A stretch of DNA of 64,000 bases, taken from positions 18,407,928-18,471,927 of the forward strand of contig CM045989.1 of the NCBI GenBank assembly GCA_025175895.1, given 5' to 3'. The notes below the pieces were generated by a model. It was not told where the DNA came from. It ran no database searches and saw only the letters and a program-made list of their open reading frames with translations. The position numbers were made by a program, and so were the translations under genes. This stretch comes from Wurfbainia villosa (Eukaryota; Streptophyta; Magnoliopsida; Zingiberales; Zingiberaceae). Every line of letters begins with the position of its first letter. Position 1 is the stretch's first letter. This document shows, piece after piece, positions 35,440 through 48,344 of the stretch.

Positions 35440-36571
35440 TATATGTGATATAGAAGTAGGATAAATTTTATTATGAGTTGATAATTGTATTAGCAATTGT
35501 CAAACATAATAAAATATCCAATGTCTTTTAAAAGTTAAAATGACATGGTGCATGGTTATGGCCTAGTCCCAAAAGATTTGTGAATGTGTGTGTGTTGTAA
35601 TTTTTAAATACGGCCTGCGTGTCGTGCCTTCCTCCTAAAATTCTTGTTGTAAAATTAGTTTTAGACTCGAATGTAACTCGAGTATTTCTCCTTTTGTAAT
35701 GTACAAAACAAAGATGGAGGGTCCATTGGAAGAAGAGGTTACAAGGAGGAAGTCAACACACAAGACAACCAAAAGGAAGCACTTAGGAGAAGATGCTATC
35801 CCTAGGTTGACCAATCAATCTTTTCATTGGCTTGAGAAGATTGTAGAATAAGGGCCATAACCATGACACGCTTAGTTTAATATGTATGTGATGCATGTTA
35901 GTTTAGCTTGTATGTGATGCATGATTAGTTTAGCTTATATGTGATGTATGCTAATATGTATATGATACATGTTTATTTCTTAATAAGTCTAAACGATATG
36001 CCTACCAAAGTTGGTACTCACTACTTCCTCGATCATTTGTTATTGGGTTTGCCAAAGCAAAGCAATGCATTTTATCTTGGAAGAGTGCGAGTGGACAATC
36101 GTGATGTCCCGCTATCAAACTTGGTTAAGACTTAATTAAGTTTTCTTAATTAGTTAAGAAAGTAGAGGCATATATTAGCTTTGAACATAAGTTTTAAAAT
36201 TAGTTTTATGTGATTTTCGAACATCAGCTTTGTCTTAGAAGTGGTCGTTGCTCCGATATCCAAGAAGGCCCTGTGCCTTGCCACGGCTGGAAGGTTTAGG
36301 AATAAACACTAAACTAATCTAAAACTTAACCAAAGCTATTAAAGAGTTACATCAGATGTAATTGGCAAAAGATTGCCTACCTAATTATACTACGTCTTGG
36401 GCGATTAGCCAAAGCTAACTCAAGACGAATTATAATGTGGATCTTTATCCCATATAAATTTATAGCTAAATAGTAGCTATGAGAATTTAGTGGGAGCCTC
36501 ATTTAATTAAAGGCCTAATTAAATGATTTAGGTATGATACTTAACTTTGCATTTTAATGTTGTAGATCACC
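35440..36571 (+). other. D leader (rest)
   Basis: Non-coding between the solo LTR and gag. It holds three ATGTGATGCATG-like repeats (35885-35950). A block at 36228-36295 (AGCTTTGTCTTAG, GTGGTCGTTG, TCCGATA, AAGAAGGCC) is also found in the gag-pol spacer of E at 56303-56370. The frame at 35941-36135 resembles nothing I recognise. Confidence 0.65.
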
Positions 36572-39500
36572 ATGACATCTAACAAGACACACCCCCTCAA
36601 CTTGCGATCTGTCCTTGAGAAGGACAAGCTTAATGGAGCGAACTTTCTTGACTGGTATAGGAACTTGAGGATTATCCTCAAGCAAGAACGCAAACTGTAT
36701 GTCCTAGAGCAGTCTACCCCTGAAACACCTGCCCATGCGGCCACTCGTGCTGAAAAGGATGCTTATAAGAAGCATCAAGATGACGCATTAGATGTGTCAT
36801 GTCTTATGCTTGCCACCATGAACTCTGAGCTTCAGAAGCAACATGAGATCATGGATGCCTATGATATGGTTGAGCATTTGAAACAACTATATCAAGGACA
36901 AGCTAGGCACGAGCGTTTTGAAGTGTCTAAGGCTCTTTTTGCATGCAAGATGCAAGAAGGAACACCTGTAGGAACTCACGTACTCAAAATGATTGGGATG
37001 CGTTGACGCTGAGAACTCAAAGACTAGGTTTTCCATCGAGCCAAGAATTGGCAACCGATGTTATCCTCGCAATCGTTGCAGGAAGCATATAATCAATTCG
37101 TCATGAATTATAACATGAATGAAATTGATAAACCTTTGCTCGAGATTCTCAAAGATGTTAGAATCACAACCGAATCTCAAAAGAAAGTTAGCAACGTACT
37201 AATGGTCAAGAAGGGCAAAGGTAAGCGCAAAGGCAAGGGTAAGACCCAAGCCAAAGGCAAGGCCAATTCATCCACTTCAAAGGGTAAAGGTAAAGTACCT
37301 AAGGAAGGGGGCTGCTTCCATTGCGGTGAGATCGACACCGGAAGCGAAGCGCAAAGTCTACCTTGAGGAAGTAAAGAATAAAAGAAGTGGGACTTACGCC
37401 TGTATACACGTTATAGAAGTTAATCTATCTATATCTTCTACATGGGTATTAGATACGGATGTGCATCTCACATTTGTAATAATGTGCAGGGGTGAGAAAT
37501 AGTAGACAAATGGCAAAAGGCGAAGTAGACCTCACAGTAGGCAATGGCGCAAAAGTTCTCAGTGTCAGAGGAACATATTCTTTGTCTTTGCCCACCGGGC
37601 TTATCTTAGAACTAGAGGAGTGCTTATATGTACCTGCATTGACAAAGAACATAATTTCTGTATCTTGTTTAGACAAGAAAAACTTTTCTTTTATAATAAA
37701 GGACAAATGTTGTTCCATTTATTTGAATGAAATGTTCTATTGTAATGCACCACTTATGAATGGTCTCTATGTTCTAGATTTAGAAAACCCAATTTATAAC
37801 GTAAATACCAAGCGGTTCAAATCGAATGATTCGAACCAAACATATCTCCGCACTGCGCCTAGGTCACATAAATGAAAAACGCATATCCCAACTCCATAAA
37901 GATGGATTATTGGACTCATTTGATTTTGAATCATATAAGGTATGCGAATCTTGCCTTTTAGGAAAGATGACTAAAACTCCATTTAGTGGACATGGGGAGA
38001 GAGCGACAGACTTATTAGGACTCATACATACTGATGTATGTGGGCCTTTCAATGTCGAAGCCAGAGGAGGCTATAAGTACTTTATTACTTTCACTGATGA
38101 TATGAGTAGATTTGGCTACTTATATTTGATGAGACATAAGTCAGAATCCTTTGAAAAGTTCAAAGCATTCAAGAATGAAGTACAAAACCAACTTGGTAAG
38201 CGTATCAAGCTACTTCGATCAGATCGAGGTGGTGAATACCTTAGTCAAGAGTTTCGTGATCACCTGGCTGAGTGTGGGATAATATCCCAACTCACTCCCC
38301 CTGGAACACCACAATGGAATGGTGTATCTGAGAGGAGAAATCGTACTCTATTAGATATGGTACGATCAATGATGAGCCAGACTGATCTACCTATACCTTT
38401 TGGGGACTAGCTCTAGAGGCACCGCTACACTTAATCGCATCCCATCAAAGCCGTAGAAAAGACACCATATCGATATGGGTGGGAAGAGTCCCAAAATGTC
38501 TTTTATAAAGATTTGGGGTTGTGAAGCTTATGTAAGACGTCAAGTCTTAGATAAACTAGGACCCAAATCAGATAAGTGTTATTTTGTCGGATATCCCAAG
38601 GAAACTAAGGGATATTACTTTTACAATCCCACACTTGGCAAGGTGTTTGTTGCCAGAAATGCTGTCTTTCTAGAAAGAGAATTTATTTCTAGAAAAACTA
38701 GTGGGAGTAAAATTCATCTTGAAGAAGTTCAAGATGACGATAACACTAAGGCTTCGATGGAAAATGAACAGGAACCACAAAGTGTTGTGGATGAGGAAAT
38801 TGTTGCCCAAAGAGTTGTGGAACAAACACCTGTTCAAGTAGACCAACCTCTTCGTAGATCTGACAGGATCCGTCGTCAACCCGAGAGATATTCTTTTCTC
38901 TTGACTGACAATGGTGATGTATTGCTTGTCGATCTTGACGAGCCTACATCCTATCAAGAAGCTATGATGAGCCCAGATTCCGAGAAATGGCTAGAGGCCA
39001 TGAGATCCAAAATGGAATCCATGTACACTAACCAAGTATGGACCTTGGTTGATCCACCAAGGTAAAACCCATTGGGTGTAAGTGGGTCTTTAAAGTACAT
39101 GGATGGTAATAAGCATACCTATAAAGGTAGATTGGTGGCTAAAGGATTCAAACAAATTCATGGTATTGACTATGATGAAACCTTTTCACGATGCTTAAAT
39201 CCATTCGGATCATACTTGCTATTGCGACCTACCACGATTATGAGATCGCAGATGGATGTCAAAACCGCTCAATGGAAAGCTACCGAGGATGTGTACATGA
39301 CACACTGAGGGTTTTGAAGATCCAAAGCATCTGAAAGGTATGCAAACCGCAAAGGTCCATTTATGGACTAAAGCAAGCCTCTCGGTGGAATCTTGATTCG
39401 ATGATGCAATCAAAGAGTTTGGTTTCATCAAGAATGAATATGAACCTTGTGTCTACAAGAGTAATAGTAGCAGGTTGTATTTCTTGTCTTGTATGTAGAT

Positions 39501-40456
39501 GACATACTTCATCGGAAATGATATTCCCTCACTCCATCTGTGAAGATGTGGTTAGGGAATTGTTTCTCGATGAAAGACTTAGGTGAAGTCGCCTTATATT
39601 CTAGGCATCAAGATCTATAGAGATAGATCTAAAAGATTACTTGGCCTAAGTCGAGTACATACATTGATAAAGTGCTAGATCGTTTTGCTATGCAAAATTC
39701 CAAGAAAGGATTTCGCTTTATCACATGGTGTGAGTCTTTCAAGACTCAATGTCCCTCTTCTAAGGAGGAGAGAGATCGCATGGATAAGATCCTTATCCCG
39801 CCATAGGGTCTATCATGACGCCATGCTTTGTACTGCCCGACGCCTCGTATGCTTTGAGCATGACGAGTAGATACGATCGGATCCAGTGAAAGTCCTTTGG
39901 ATAGCAAATAAAAATATTCTTAAATACTTACGAAGAATGAAAGAATATTTCCTGATATTTGGAGGCAATAAGGAGCTAGTTGTAAAGGGTTACAGTGATG
40001 CAAGCTTCCAAATAGACAAGGATGACTATAGATCGCAATCGGGGTACGTGTTTTGCCTGAATGGTGGAGCTGTGAGCTGGAAGAGTTCAAAGCAGACACA
40101 GCTTGCTTGATTCTACAACGAAGCCGAGTATATTGCGATCGATGCAAAGAAAGGAGGTCTTTGGCTCCAAGTTCATCGTGAACTTGGGGTAGTTCCTAGC
40201 ATTGCAGATCCAATAGACCTCTATTGTGACAACAATGGGGCTATTGCAGTGCTAAGGAACCTCGATCACATCGACCAAACACATATCGGGCGCTTCCATC
40301 TCATTCGAGAGATCATCGATAGAGGAGATGTGAGGATATGCAAATGCAATACCGTAAGCTAACATCGCAGATCCATTGACCAAGGCTTTGGCACAGAGGA
40401 AGCATGATGGTCACACTAGGTCACTAGGTATTAGATATCATAGTGATTGGTACTAG
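36572..40456 (+). pseudogene. D copia gag-pol, heavily frameshifted
   Basis: Gag begins with MTSNKTHPLNLRSVLEKDKL at 36572 and keeps GANFLDWYRNLRIILK; it is open to 37006. Later recognisable parts are: gag end and broken zinc knuckle CFHCGE (37058-37366), protease region (near 37445), integrase (37492-38410) with HTDVCGPF, RSDRGGEY and NGVSERRNR, then a Pro-rich linker and RT start (38475-39065). After that come RT and RNase H scraps in changing frames (39072-40456), including VVKGYSDASFQIDKDD and SGYVFCLNGGAVSW (39886-40110). At least six frame changes or stops separate these parts. Many breaks fall on CAG or CTG triplets present in B1, and they cluster after 36.99 kb, so part of the damage may be sequence error. 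As read, it encodes no working polyprotein. Confidence 0.9.
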
Positions 40457-40460
40457 TGCT

Positions 40461-40470
40461 AGTGGGAGAT
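40461..40470 (+). other. D polypurine tract
   Basis: AGTGGGAGAT directly before the 3' LTR. Confidence 0.85.
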
Positions 40471-42343
40471 TGTTAGTTATAGCCCTAAGAACCAATCATG
40501 TGATGGTTGAATAGGGAACATTTTGTATCATATTCTATAAAGGCAAAGGATTGGTTATTATATTTAAGTCTTGCTTGTGCCAGCTAAATTAAATATAGTA
40601 ATGCCCTAGAAAAGTAGGTTCTTATCTACGACATCAATTCGCGAATTGATTATGAGAGGTCAGAGAGAACACTTTCTAAATGTTCCTAGTCAAGTATTAA
40701 TATGCAAGGGCAATATTAATACATAAAGACTAGCATGTAGGTCAATTGATGACTTGATCTCACAAGTCATGGATATATGATATCAAGTTGACACATGGGT
40801 ATATGTTAGAGAATATATACTGAACTGACCCGCCATGAGAAAGTTTCATGGATCGTTATATGAGTGTCATAAACTTTCTCATGTGACTATTGGTATGAAT
40901 AGTCCTCAGACCTGAAGTCACTACGGTTCCCTACATAAGGAGTTATGTACTTGGTATCGTCAAACGTCACCCGTAATAGGTGGACCATAAAGGCGACATC
41001 GGGTATATAACAAATTATGCGGAGGGATGTGAGTGATGTAGATGGGATCTATCCCTCTCATATGACGAGAGTGATATCGGTGGGCCCCTTGATTGAGTAG
41101 AACTACTAAAACACATGGCCATGCTCGAATGAGTCAATATGAGATATTGAGCTCATTTGTTTGAGTTAGTTTACTCAGGGATCAAGAAACACATAGATTG
41201 ATCGAGGATGACACGGTCTATGCCTCATTGATCAATCTGATATCAAGGATAGAAGGACACGGTCATATATTATAGTAGTCACGGAAAGGTTAGTCGGATC
41301 TTGACTTATCTCATAACTTGGGTAGCAATGATGTATTGCTAGATGCCGCTCATTGCTTGTGTATCTAAAAGAGTTTAGGTCCACTGCCAACGTTATGAGA
41401 GCCTATAGGGTCACACACAAAGAGCATGATGATTAAAGGAATTAGAGTATTCTAGTTTGACTAGAATAATTTGGGAATAAGCTTAAGTACAAAATGGTTT
41501 TTGGACTTTAAGCTTAATGAGAATTTTAGCTAATTGATTTAATGAGATTAATTCAATATGTTACCTTATTGATTTAATAAGATTAATTCAATATGATAAC
41601 ATAAGCTTAATTGAATTAATAAGATTAATTCAATATGATTGAATTAATAAGATTAATTCAACATGATAACATAAGCTTAATTGAATTAATAAGATTAATT
41701 CAACATGCATGAATGCCACATAAGAATGCCACATAAGCATGCCACATAAGCATGCCACCTAAGCATCCACCTAAGCTAGATAAGGTGGAAGGAAACAAAA
41801 TGGTTTTGTCTCCTTAAGTGGCCGGCCAAACTTGTGTCCCAATACAATGGATTGCATTGAATGTGTGGAGGTGAAAGGGTTTTTCCAACCCTATAAAAGA
41901 CCCCATGAAGTGGCCGGCCAAAGCAAGTGTTGTTGTGGTTGTGTGAGAGCTTGGTGGAAGCTTTGGTTGTGTGGGTTTGTGAGTGTAGGCTAGCAAGAAG
42001 AGGAGTCTTCTTCTTCCTTTCTCCTTTTCCCTCTCTTCCTCTCCTTTAGGGACTTCTCTAGCAAGAAGTAAAGGAGAGCTCCTCTAGTTTTTCTTTTGTG
42101 AGACAAGAGCTTGCTCGTGTGGATACATATAGAGGCACGGACACTTGAACATGCTAAAGATCCAACAAACAAAAGGAAGAAGCGGGATTAACAAGGGCAC
42201 GCAACAAAGGTAATCCTCTCCTATAAGATAGGTTTGGTTTAGAGAAATTTATTTTATACGAGTTTGCTTTCGCATGGATCACTTGGAAGGGATCCTAATT
42301 TTTCCGTTGCGCATATGCCATTTGGCATAAAGAATTCCCTACA
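40471..42343 (+). repeat. D 3' LTR
   Basis: Matches 32097-33975. The main differences are at 40628-40665 and 40941-41010, all at CAG/CTG or homopolymer sites. Confidence 0.94.
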
Positions 42344-42348
42344 GTCGA

Positions 42349-42818
42349 CTAGCATGATATGGCAGTCGACTGACGTCGGGAAATCTCATCTGACACTTAG
42401 CCAATTGGCCAAGTTTCACCTAAGTGCACTACCCCTTCCCTGGTTACATTCGCTCACTCTCATTCCTTGAAGTCCCTCTCCTTTGAAGTTGTCTTCGTCC
42501 GACCACGTCCCTCGGATGCGCCAAGTGCACGGCTCTACAGCGCCATCCTTCGCATCTCACCCTGATGTCTGCTTCCTCCAGTTTCACTCCAATGCTCCTC
42601 GTCCGATGGTTCCTCGGAAGCTCCAAGCGCACGAATTCTACAAAGCCATCCTTCACCGACTCAAGGACTTAGTCATGAGAGGTGAAACTCGCCAATGCTC
42701 CATGTGCGAATTACTAAGTCCTGCAAGACTCTAACGCACATATCAAATCCAATCATCCTAACTTAAACCCTTCGCCACACACATCAAAATCATATCCCAT
42801 GGGTTGATTTCCCTAATA
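42349..42818 (-). repeat. C1 3' LTR, right piece
   Basis: Continues the LTR after the D duplication GTCGA (42344-42348); matches C1 5' LTR from about 46518 to its end. It ends GATTTCCCTAATA, where the 5' LTR has CCCTAACA. Confidence 0.85.
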
Positions 42819-43991
42819 ATCTCTCCCTTTTTGATGTGTGACAATCCGTTTAAGTTAGGTAAACAAATAACAATAAGCATAAGCAAGGAAAGCATGTAAG
42901 TAAAAACATCAGTATAATAACTCCCCCTTAACCATGCTACTACCCCTTAAGACATGCTAAATTCCCAATTAGCATGATTAACTTAAACTTCTCTATTTCT
43001 CCCCCTTTGACACCATCAAAAACATTATCTAAATGTTATAATCCAAGATATCAATTCTAAGGAGGAAAAATATCAAAAACCAAAACAAAAACCTGATGAA
43101 ATCAGGTTACTATGCTCGTGCACAGTACATAAGTGGACTGGTTTAGACTACTAGTCGACTGGCACGCAAGTTTCAAGTTTTCTAATTTTTCTGGACGAAA
43201 TTCAGAAATGCATTAGAAATTCCAAAAAAATCATAAAATCATAAAATTTTGAAAACACAATTATTATAAAGTCCTTTATCAGTGAAAATTGAGTTTTCAT
43301 GAAAATTACTTGTATTTTCAATGATTTGCCAAAAATCCAAAAGTTTCAAAAACAACTAGTGTTTTGATCAAGTTTGTATCAATTTTAACACCTAGTTTTG
43401 CATTAGATTGTTTCAAAACATGAACACACAGATTTTAAAGTAAGAAATTATTTTAAAAACATATGAAATATCCAACCATGATCTTTGGGCAATATGTCTA
43501 TGAATAAAACATAAGCCTTCCCCATGATTGGTCTATTATTGCTATTTTGATACTTTAAATGACCATCTAAATGTCATAGGCATTAATGGACCATTAGTAT
43601 CATCCTATCATCTCACCCATGCTATGTTTTCAATCAAGATAGCCTATAGTGAGTGTGAGATGTTCCTAAAGGTATTTATATACTTAACAAAAATTTTCAT
43701 GCATTTCTACCCATGGTTAAGTATCACCCTAACATCCCACATGATCATAAAGACATATATGTATTGATTTCACATAATGATCATGAAACACATGTATTAA
43801 ACAAATTGTGATCATGCATTTGGCATAAAATCATGATAAAGAGTCAAATATCGCCTAAAGTGTGATTTATCTATTTATGGGTACATTATCATCACCCAAC
43901 ACTATTTCAAAAATTTAGTCCCGCCATCCTAAGTCAACCAAAACATATGATATAAGTGAAGTCCACTATGGTTGACTAACTTAGGGTTTTC
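42819..43991 (-). other. C1 non-coding region with multiple polypurine tracts
   Basis: Lies between gag stop and 3' LTR, where pol would be in an autonomous element. On the minus strand, purine tracts occur next to the LTR (42832-42819), at 42930-42921 (TAAGGGGGAG), 42950-42941 and 43010-42999. Several A(A)GGGGGAG tracts upstream of the LTR are a Sirevirus hallmark. The rest is AT-rich with no recognisable coding sequence; it is collinear with 47269-48344 of C2. Confidence 0.8.
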
Positions 43992-45680
43992 CTAACACTT
44001 AAGGATGGATTTAGGAACCCAATACAAGTTCTTTCCTATGGGGTTCACTAAATATTCCTTAGGGATCAATTTTCTAGCAATTGTCTTATTTTTTCTTTGA
44101 CCCCTAGCAATTAAACATTTATAGGCCTTTTCATTTGTCTTTCCCTTATATCTTAGGCCTTTCTTATTAAAGCTAGCCCTTTTGCTCCCTATAAACTTAT
44201 TAAGGGTGTTGGAGCCAATTGTAAATTTTTCTAGGGCCTTGGTCAAATGATCTACCTTTTCCCTTAACATCCTATTTTCCTCAATGCATGCATCATTAAC
44301 ATCAAAAGGTATATAATCATGTGAGCATGTTTCATCATTATTAACATTTAAACATGCTTGCTCTAGTTTTTCCTCTAGGGTTTTAATTTCATTTTGCATG
44401 CATTTGTTCTTTTTCTTAGCCCTAAACAAATCCCTAGTTAAGCTAGAAATCATGGAAACTATTTTCTTAGGTGAGAGATTCGTTACCATAGTCTCCATGT
44501 CTTCTTCTTTGAATGAGAAGGATGATGATGGTGATGAGCCTCCCCCTTCACTAGAGGTCTCCTCACTTGTTCTTGATCTTTCTTGTTCGGAGGAGGAGGT
44601 GTCTAGATCATCAAATGCCATCAAAGCAAGGTTGGTGACAAAAGTGTTTTCCTCTTCTGATGATGATGATGAAGAGGGATCATCCCATGTCCTTGCCTTT
44701 AGTGCCTTGGCCTTCCCCTTTTCCTTGGCCTTCTTCTCCTCTTCCTTCTTCTTGCTCCCCTTCTTCTTTTCCTCTTTCTTCTTTCTCTCCTCTTTGCTCT
44801 TGTTCAAGAGGGGACAATTATCCCTTATGTGTCTCTCTCCTTGGCAATTATAGTAAATTATCTTCCCCCTTGGTCTTCTTCTCCTATCATTAGATTTATT
44901 AAATTTAAAATTCTTCAAAGCACGTCTTACCTTCCTTACCATGTATGCTTCTTCCGTGCTATCCATGGAGGAGGAGGAGGAAGGAGTCTCCATCTTCTTC
45001 TTCCCCTTGTTGGCTAATAGTGTCACTCCCCTTGATGGTTGAAATCTTGGCTCTTCTACTACTCCTTCAAGCCTTGTTTCGTGGAGCTCCATGGTTGAGA
45101 AGAATTCCTCAAGTGTGCTCACTTCTAAATTCTTCGAAATGTAGGAGGAGTCCACCATTGAGCTCCACTTTGAGGACCGGGGAAAGGCTTCTATAGCCTT
45201 CATTACCATATCCCAGTTGGAAAGCTTCTCCCCTACACTTGTCAAACCGGTTAAGATTTCTTTAAACCAAGAATGTAGAGATTTTACATTCTCTTCCTTT
45301 TCGAGTTTAATTTTGCTTAATTGGTAGCGTAGGACATCTCTCCTTGCTAGTTTGGCCTCGGATGTGCCTTCATGAATCTCTATGAGTTTCTACCACATCT
45401 CCTTGGAACTTGCACATTCCCCTATCTGATTCATTTCTTGTTGGGGGAGTACATTGTAGAGATGGTGCTTTGCCTTTGAGTTTGCCAAGTACTCTTCGTT
45501 TTGCCTCTTACTCCACCTTGATTTCTCTAATGACTCCCCTTCTTCATCCCTAGGTATCTCGAAACCGTTTTCCATTATTAATAGAATTTCAAAGTCGGTT
45601 TCGAAAAATGCCTCCATTCGCTTCTACCACCACGTAAATTCCCCCTCGAACTTCGGTGGGTGAATGTTGGAGCCGACCAT
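43992..45680 (-). pseudogene. C1 Sirevirus-type gag
   Basis: Gag forms the particle that packages element RNA. The frame runs from ATG at 45680 (MVGSNIHPPKFEGEF) for about 560 codons with two in-frame stops: TAG at 45626-45624 after two Trp codons and TAG at 45392-45390. It has an N-terminal UBN2-like capsid region, a zinc knuckle whose first Cys is Tyr (YYNCQGERHIRDNC), long Lys/Glu- and Ser-rich stretches, and a coiled-coil-like segment. It ends in the Sirevirus gag signature (EKFTIGSNTLNKFIGSKRAS) and WVPKS. There is no downstream pol. The plus-strand frames at 44398-45196 are shadows of the acidic/basic repeats. Confidence 0.88.
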
Positions 45681-45729
45681 CTCTTGATGTAGTGCTTGTT
45701 GCGGTGGTTAGTCCTCGACAAGCTTCCTT

Positions 45730-45742
45730 GGCTCTGATACCA
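45730..45742 (-). other. C1 primer-binding site
   Basis: The minus strand reads TGGTATCAGAGCC, two bases from the LTR; matches the initiator-Met tRNA 3' end. Confidence 0.9.
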
Positions 45743-45744
45743 CT

Positions 45745-46990
45745 TGTAGCAACGTTGTAGGTCGGCTAGAGGGGGGGAGTGAATAGTCCTTATCGTAGAC
45801 GATGATAGTCATTCGTTGATTGCTAATCTACAAACACTATTAGCACAAGCGGAATATACTAATATAAACAATTAAGACAAATGCAAAGAAAGAATAGAAA
45901 GCACAAATGTTGACACCACAATGTAACATGGTTCACGTCCTTGCCGCTAATCCACTGTCCGATTCATCCAAGGTGAATCACGCCTCAAGCTTTCCACTAT
46001 TCTCTCCTTTGCACCAAGCTAGGTGGAGGTAACCTCTTTTACACAAGAATCACTCATCTTACAATATAATGTAAATAAGCTTAAGTAAGAGGATGGAAAA
46101 CGTGTTGGGCACTTGGGAGAAGTTTAGAGCATAAGCATTAGCCTCCCAAAGGCCCTCACCCCTTCTCTTTATAGAGGAAGAGGATTTCTTCCCGTTAACA
46201 CAGCAGCAGTCGACTGATGCCCCGATCAGTTGACTGATCATGTAGCCGTTGCCCAATAACAACTTCTTCCATGTTGGATTCCAACCAACGACTCCCACAT
46301 TAGTTGACTGATCGTCCCATAAGTCAACTTATGGAGCTATCAATCGAGTGCCGGAAGCGAGCACTCGACTGCTCACCATTCTGTGCCCGAAACCCTTGCA
46401 ACTACCAACGATGACTCGATCGATCATGGTGGTCTCAGCGATCATTGCCAATCCATGGCGATCGTGGACTATGAACGGACTCGAACACTAGTCGAGTCAC
46501 AGTCGACTTAGAGTAGTCTACTACCATGACATGGCAGTCGACTGATGTCGGGAAATCCCATCTGACACTTATCCAATTGGCCAAGCTTCACCTAAGCGCA
46601 CTATCCCTTCCCGGGTTACATTCGCTCACTCTCATTCCTTGAAGTCCCTCGCCTTTGAAGTTTTATTCGTCTAGCCACGTCCCTCGGATGTGCCAAGCGC
46701 ACAGCTCTGTAGCGCCATGCTTCGCGTCTCACCCTGAAGTCTACTTCCTCCGGCTTCCCTCCAATGCTCCTTGTCCGGCAGTACCTCTAATGCTCCAAGC
46801 TTATGACTTCTCAAAAGCCATCTTTCACCGACTCAAGGACCGAGTCATAAGAGGTGAAACTCGCCAATGCTCCATTTGCGAATTACTAAGTCCTGCAAGA
46901 CTCCAACACACATATCAAATCCAATCATCCTAACTTAAACCCTTTGCCACACACATCAAAACCATATCCCATGGGTTGATTGCCCTAACA
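45745..46990 (-). repeat. C1 5' LTR (intact reference for the C family)
   Basis: On the plus strand TGTAGCAACGTTG to GCCCTAACA. The edge near the PBS has a hairpin with a GGGGGGG loop (about 45763-45788), also seen in E and F. A GGTTCAC...GCTAATCCAC block (45929-45955) is shared with E LTRs in reverse. TGGAA at 46991-46995 is the target duplication. The frame at 46655-46933 is an LTR shadow. Confidence 0.88.
46168..46173 (-). promoter_or_regulatory. TATA box of C1 LTR promoter
   Basis: The minus strand reads CCTCTATAAAGAG; the same position has TATAAA in the 3' LTR (near 31740) and in C2 (12214-12209). Confidence 0.6.
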
Positions 46991-46995
46991 TGGAA

Positions 46996-47268
46996 GTCTG
47001 CTTCCTTTGGCTTCACTCCATTTGCTCCTCGTCTGGCGATCTCTTGCTCGGATGCACCAAGCTCACGACTTCTCCAATGTCATCCTTCACCGACTCAAGG
47101 ACTCAAGCCATAAGATGGTGAACTCGCCAATGCTTAATCAAGCTAACCATGTGTGATTTACTTAGTCCTGCACAACTTAAACACACATATCAAATATATA
47201 ACAACCTAACATAAACCCTTTGCCACACACATCAAAACCAAACCATATTTGGGTTGATTGCCCTAACA
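46996..47268 (-). repeat. C2 3' LTR, piece 3
   Basis: Matches the end of the C1 LTR (46736-46990), ending GATTGCCCTAACA. Together with pieces 1 and 2 it completes the right two thirds of the LTR. A purine tract (minus strand) adjoins at 47282-47269. Confidence 0.8.
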
Positions 47269-48344
47269 ATCTTCCCCTTTTTAATGTGTGGCAACATGTT
47301 TAAGTTAGGAAAAACATTAATAAAACACTAAGGAAGTAAAGCATGTAAAACAAACATGAGTATCAAACACTCTTCCTTAATACATGCAACTCCCCCTTAA
47401 CAAATGTTAATTCCCCCTAGCATGATTAACTTAAACTTCAACATTTCTCCCACTTTGACACCATCAAAAACAACTTACAAATGTTATACAGCATGAAATC
47501 AATATCTAAGGGAATAAAACTATCAAAAATCAGATTAGAAAACCCAAAAACCTAGCTTTTCAATGAAGCGATCATTGACATTCTCCATCGATCATTTAGT
47601 AGCTAATTCGAATTACGATTTACAAGTCAACTTTAGAAATGCATTAAAAAATAAAAAAAATCATAAAATCATAAAATTTGGGGAACACATTTATAATGAG
47701 TTCCTCTATCAAGGAAAAAATGATTTTTCATGAAAATACATTCAATTTTAAAAAATTAGACAAAAACTCAAAAGTTGTAAAAGTGCTCAATTATATATCA
47801 ACTTTGAAACCTAGTTTTGCCTTAAAACATTTCAAAACATGAGCTCTTAGTTTTTGAAACATAGAATGGTTTTAAATCATTAAAAATATCCAACTATGAT
47901 CTTTGGGCAATATGTCCATGAATTAAATATATGCTTTCCCCATAGTTGGTCTATGATTACTCTATCATGATACATATAATGATTCTTCAAAATGTCATAA
48001 GCATAAGTGAATCACTTGTATCAACCTAACATCTCACCCATTGCTATGTTTTTCAATGACATTCTCCTTATGGTGAATGTGAGATGTAACTAAAGGTAAT
48101 TATACTTAACCAAAATTTCATGCAATTTTACCCAAGGTTAAGTATCATCCGTAAACACCCATCATGATCATAAAACAAGGATTATCCATAATTGCACATC
48201 ATGATCATAAATCAAATATTATCCATAACTACACATCATGATCATAAATCAAATATTATCACCCAACATACTCATAAGTCAACCAAATAACATGATATGA
48301 AATAAGTCCACTTATGGTTGACTATCCTAGGTTTCTCTAACCCT
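47269..48344 (-). other. C2 non-coding region with polypurine tracts
   Basis: Collinear with 42819-43991 of C1, including minus-strand TTAAGGGGGAG near 47400-47390 and CTAGGGGGAA near 47419-47410. ATCATGATCATAAA is repeated around 48170-48255. No pol remnant is visible. Confidence 0.75.

Larger units (their letters stand above)
32097..42343 (+). mobile_element. D: full-length Ty1/copia element (Angela/BARE-1-like)
   Basis: LTRs are at 32097-33975 (1879 bp) and 40471-42343 (1873 bp); target duplication is GTCGA at 32092-32096 and 42344-42348. It has PBS, gag-pol and PPT, and its leader carries a solo E LTR. The LTRs are nearly identical apart from clustered small changes at CAG/CTG and homopolymers, suggesting a young insertion despite the badly broken coding region. 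Confidence 0.95.
31316..46990 (-). mobile_element. C1: gag-only Sirevirus-like element, nested in C2 LTR
   Basis: It has LTRs of 1246 bp (45745-46990) and about 1251 bp (31316-32096 plus 42349-42818, split by D). PBS is at 45742-45730, gag at 45680-43992, then 1.17 kb of non-coding DNA with several polypurine tracts. There is no protease, integrase, RT or RNase H. Without D it is about 5.4 kb. It inserted in the LTR of its own relative C2. Confidence 0.85.

Noticed and set aside
44398..45196. Plus-strand Ser/Pro/Leu-rich frames as membrane or secreted proteins
   Set aside because: They are the antisense of the Lys/Glu-rich C1 gag; the same shadow appears over C2 gag at 48880-49146.
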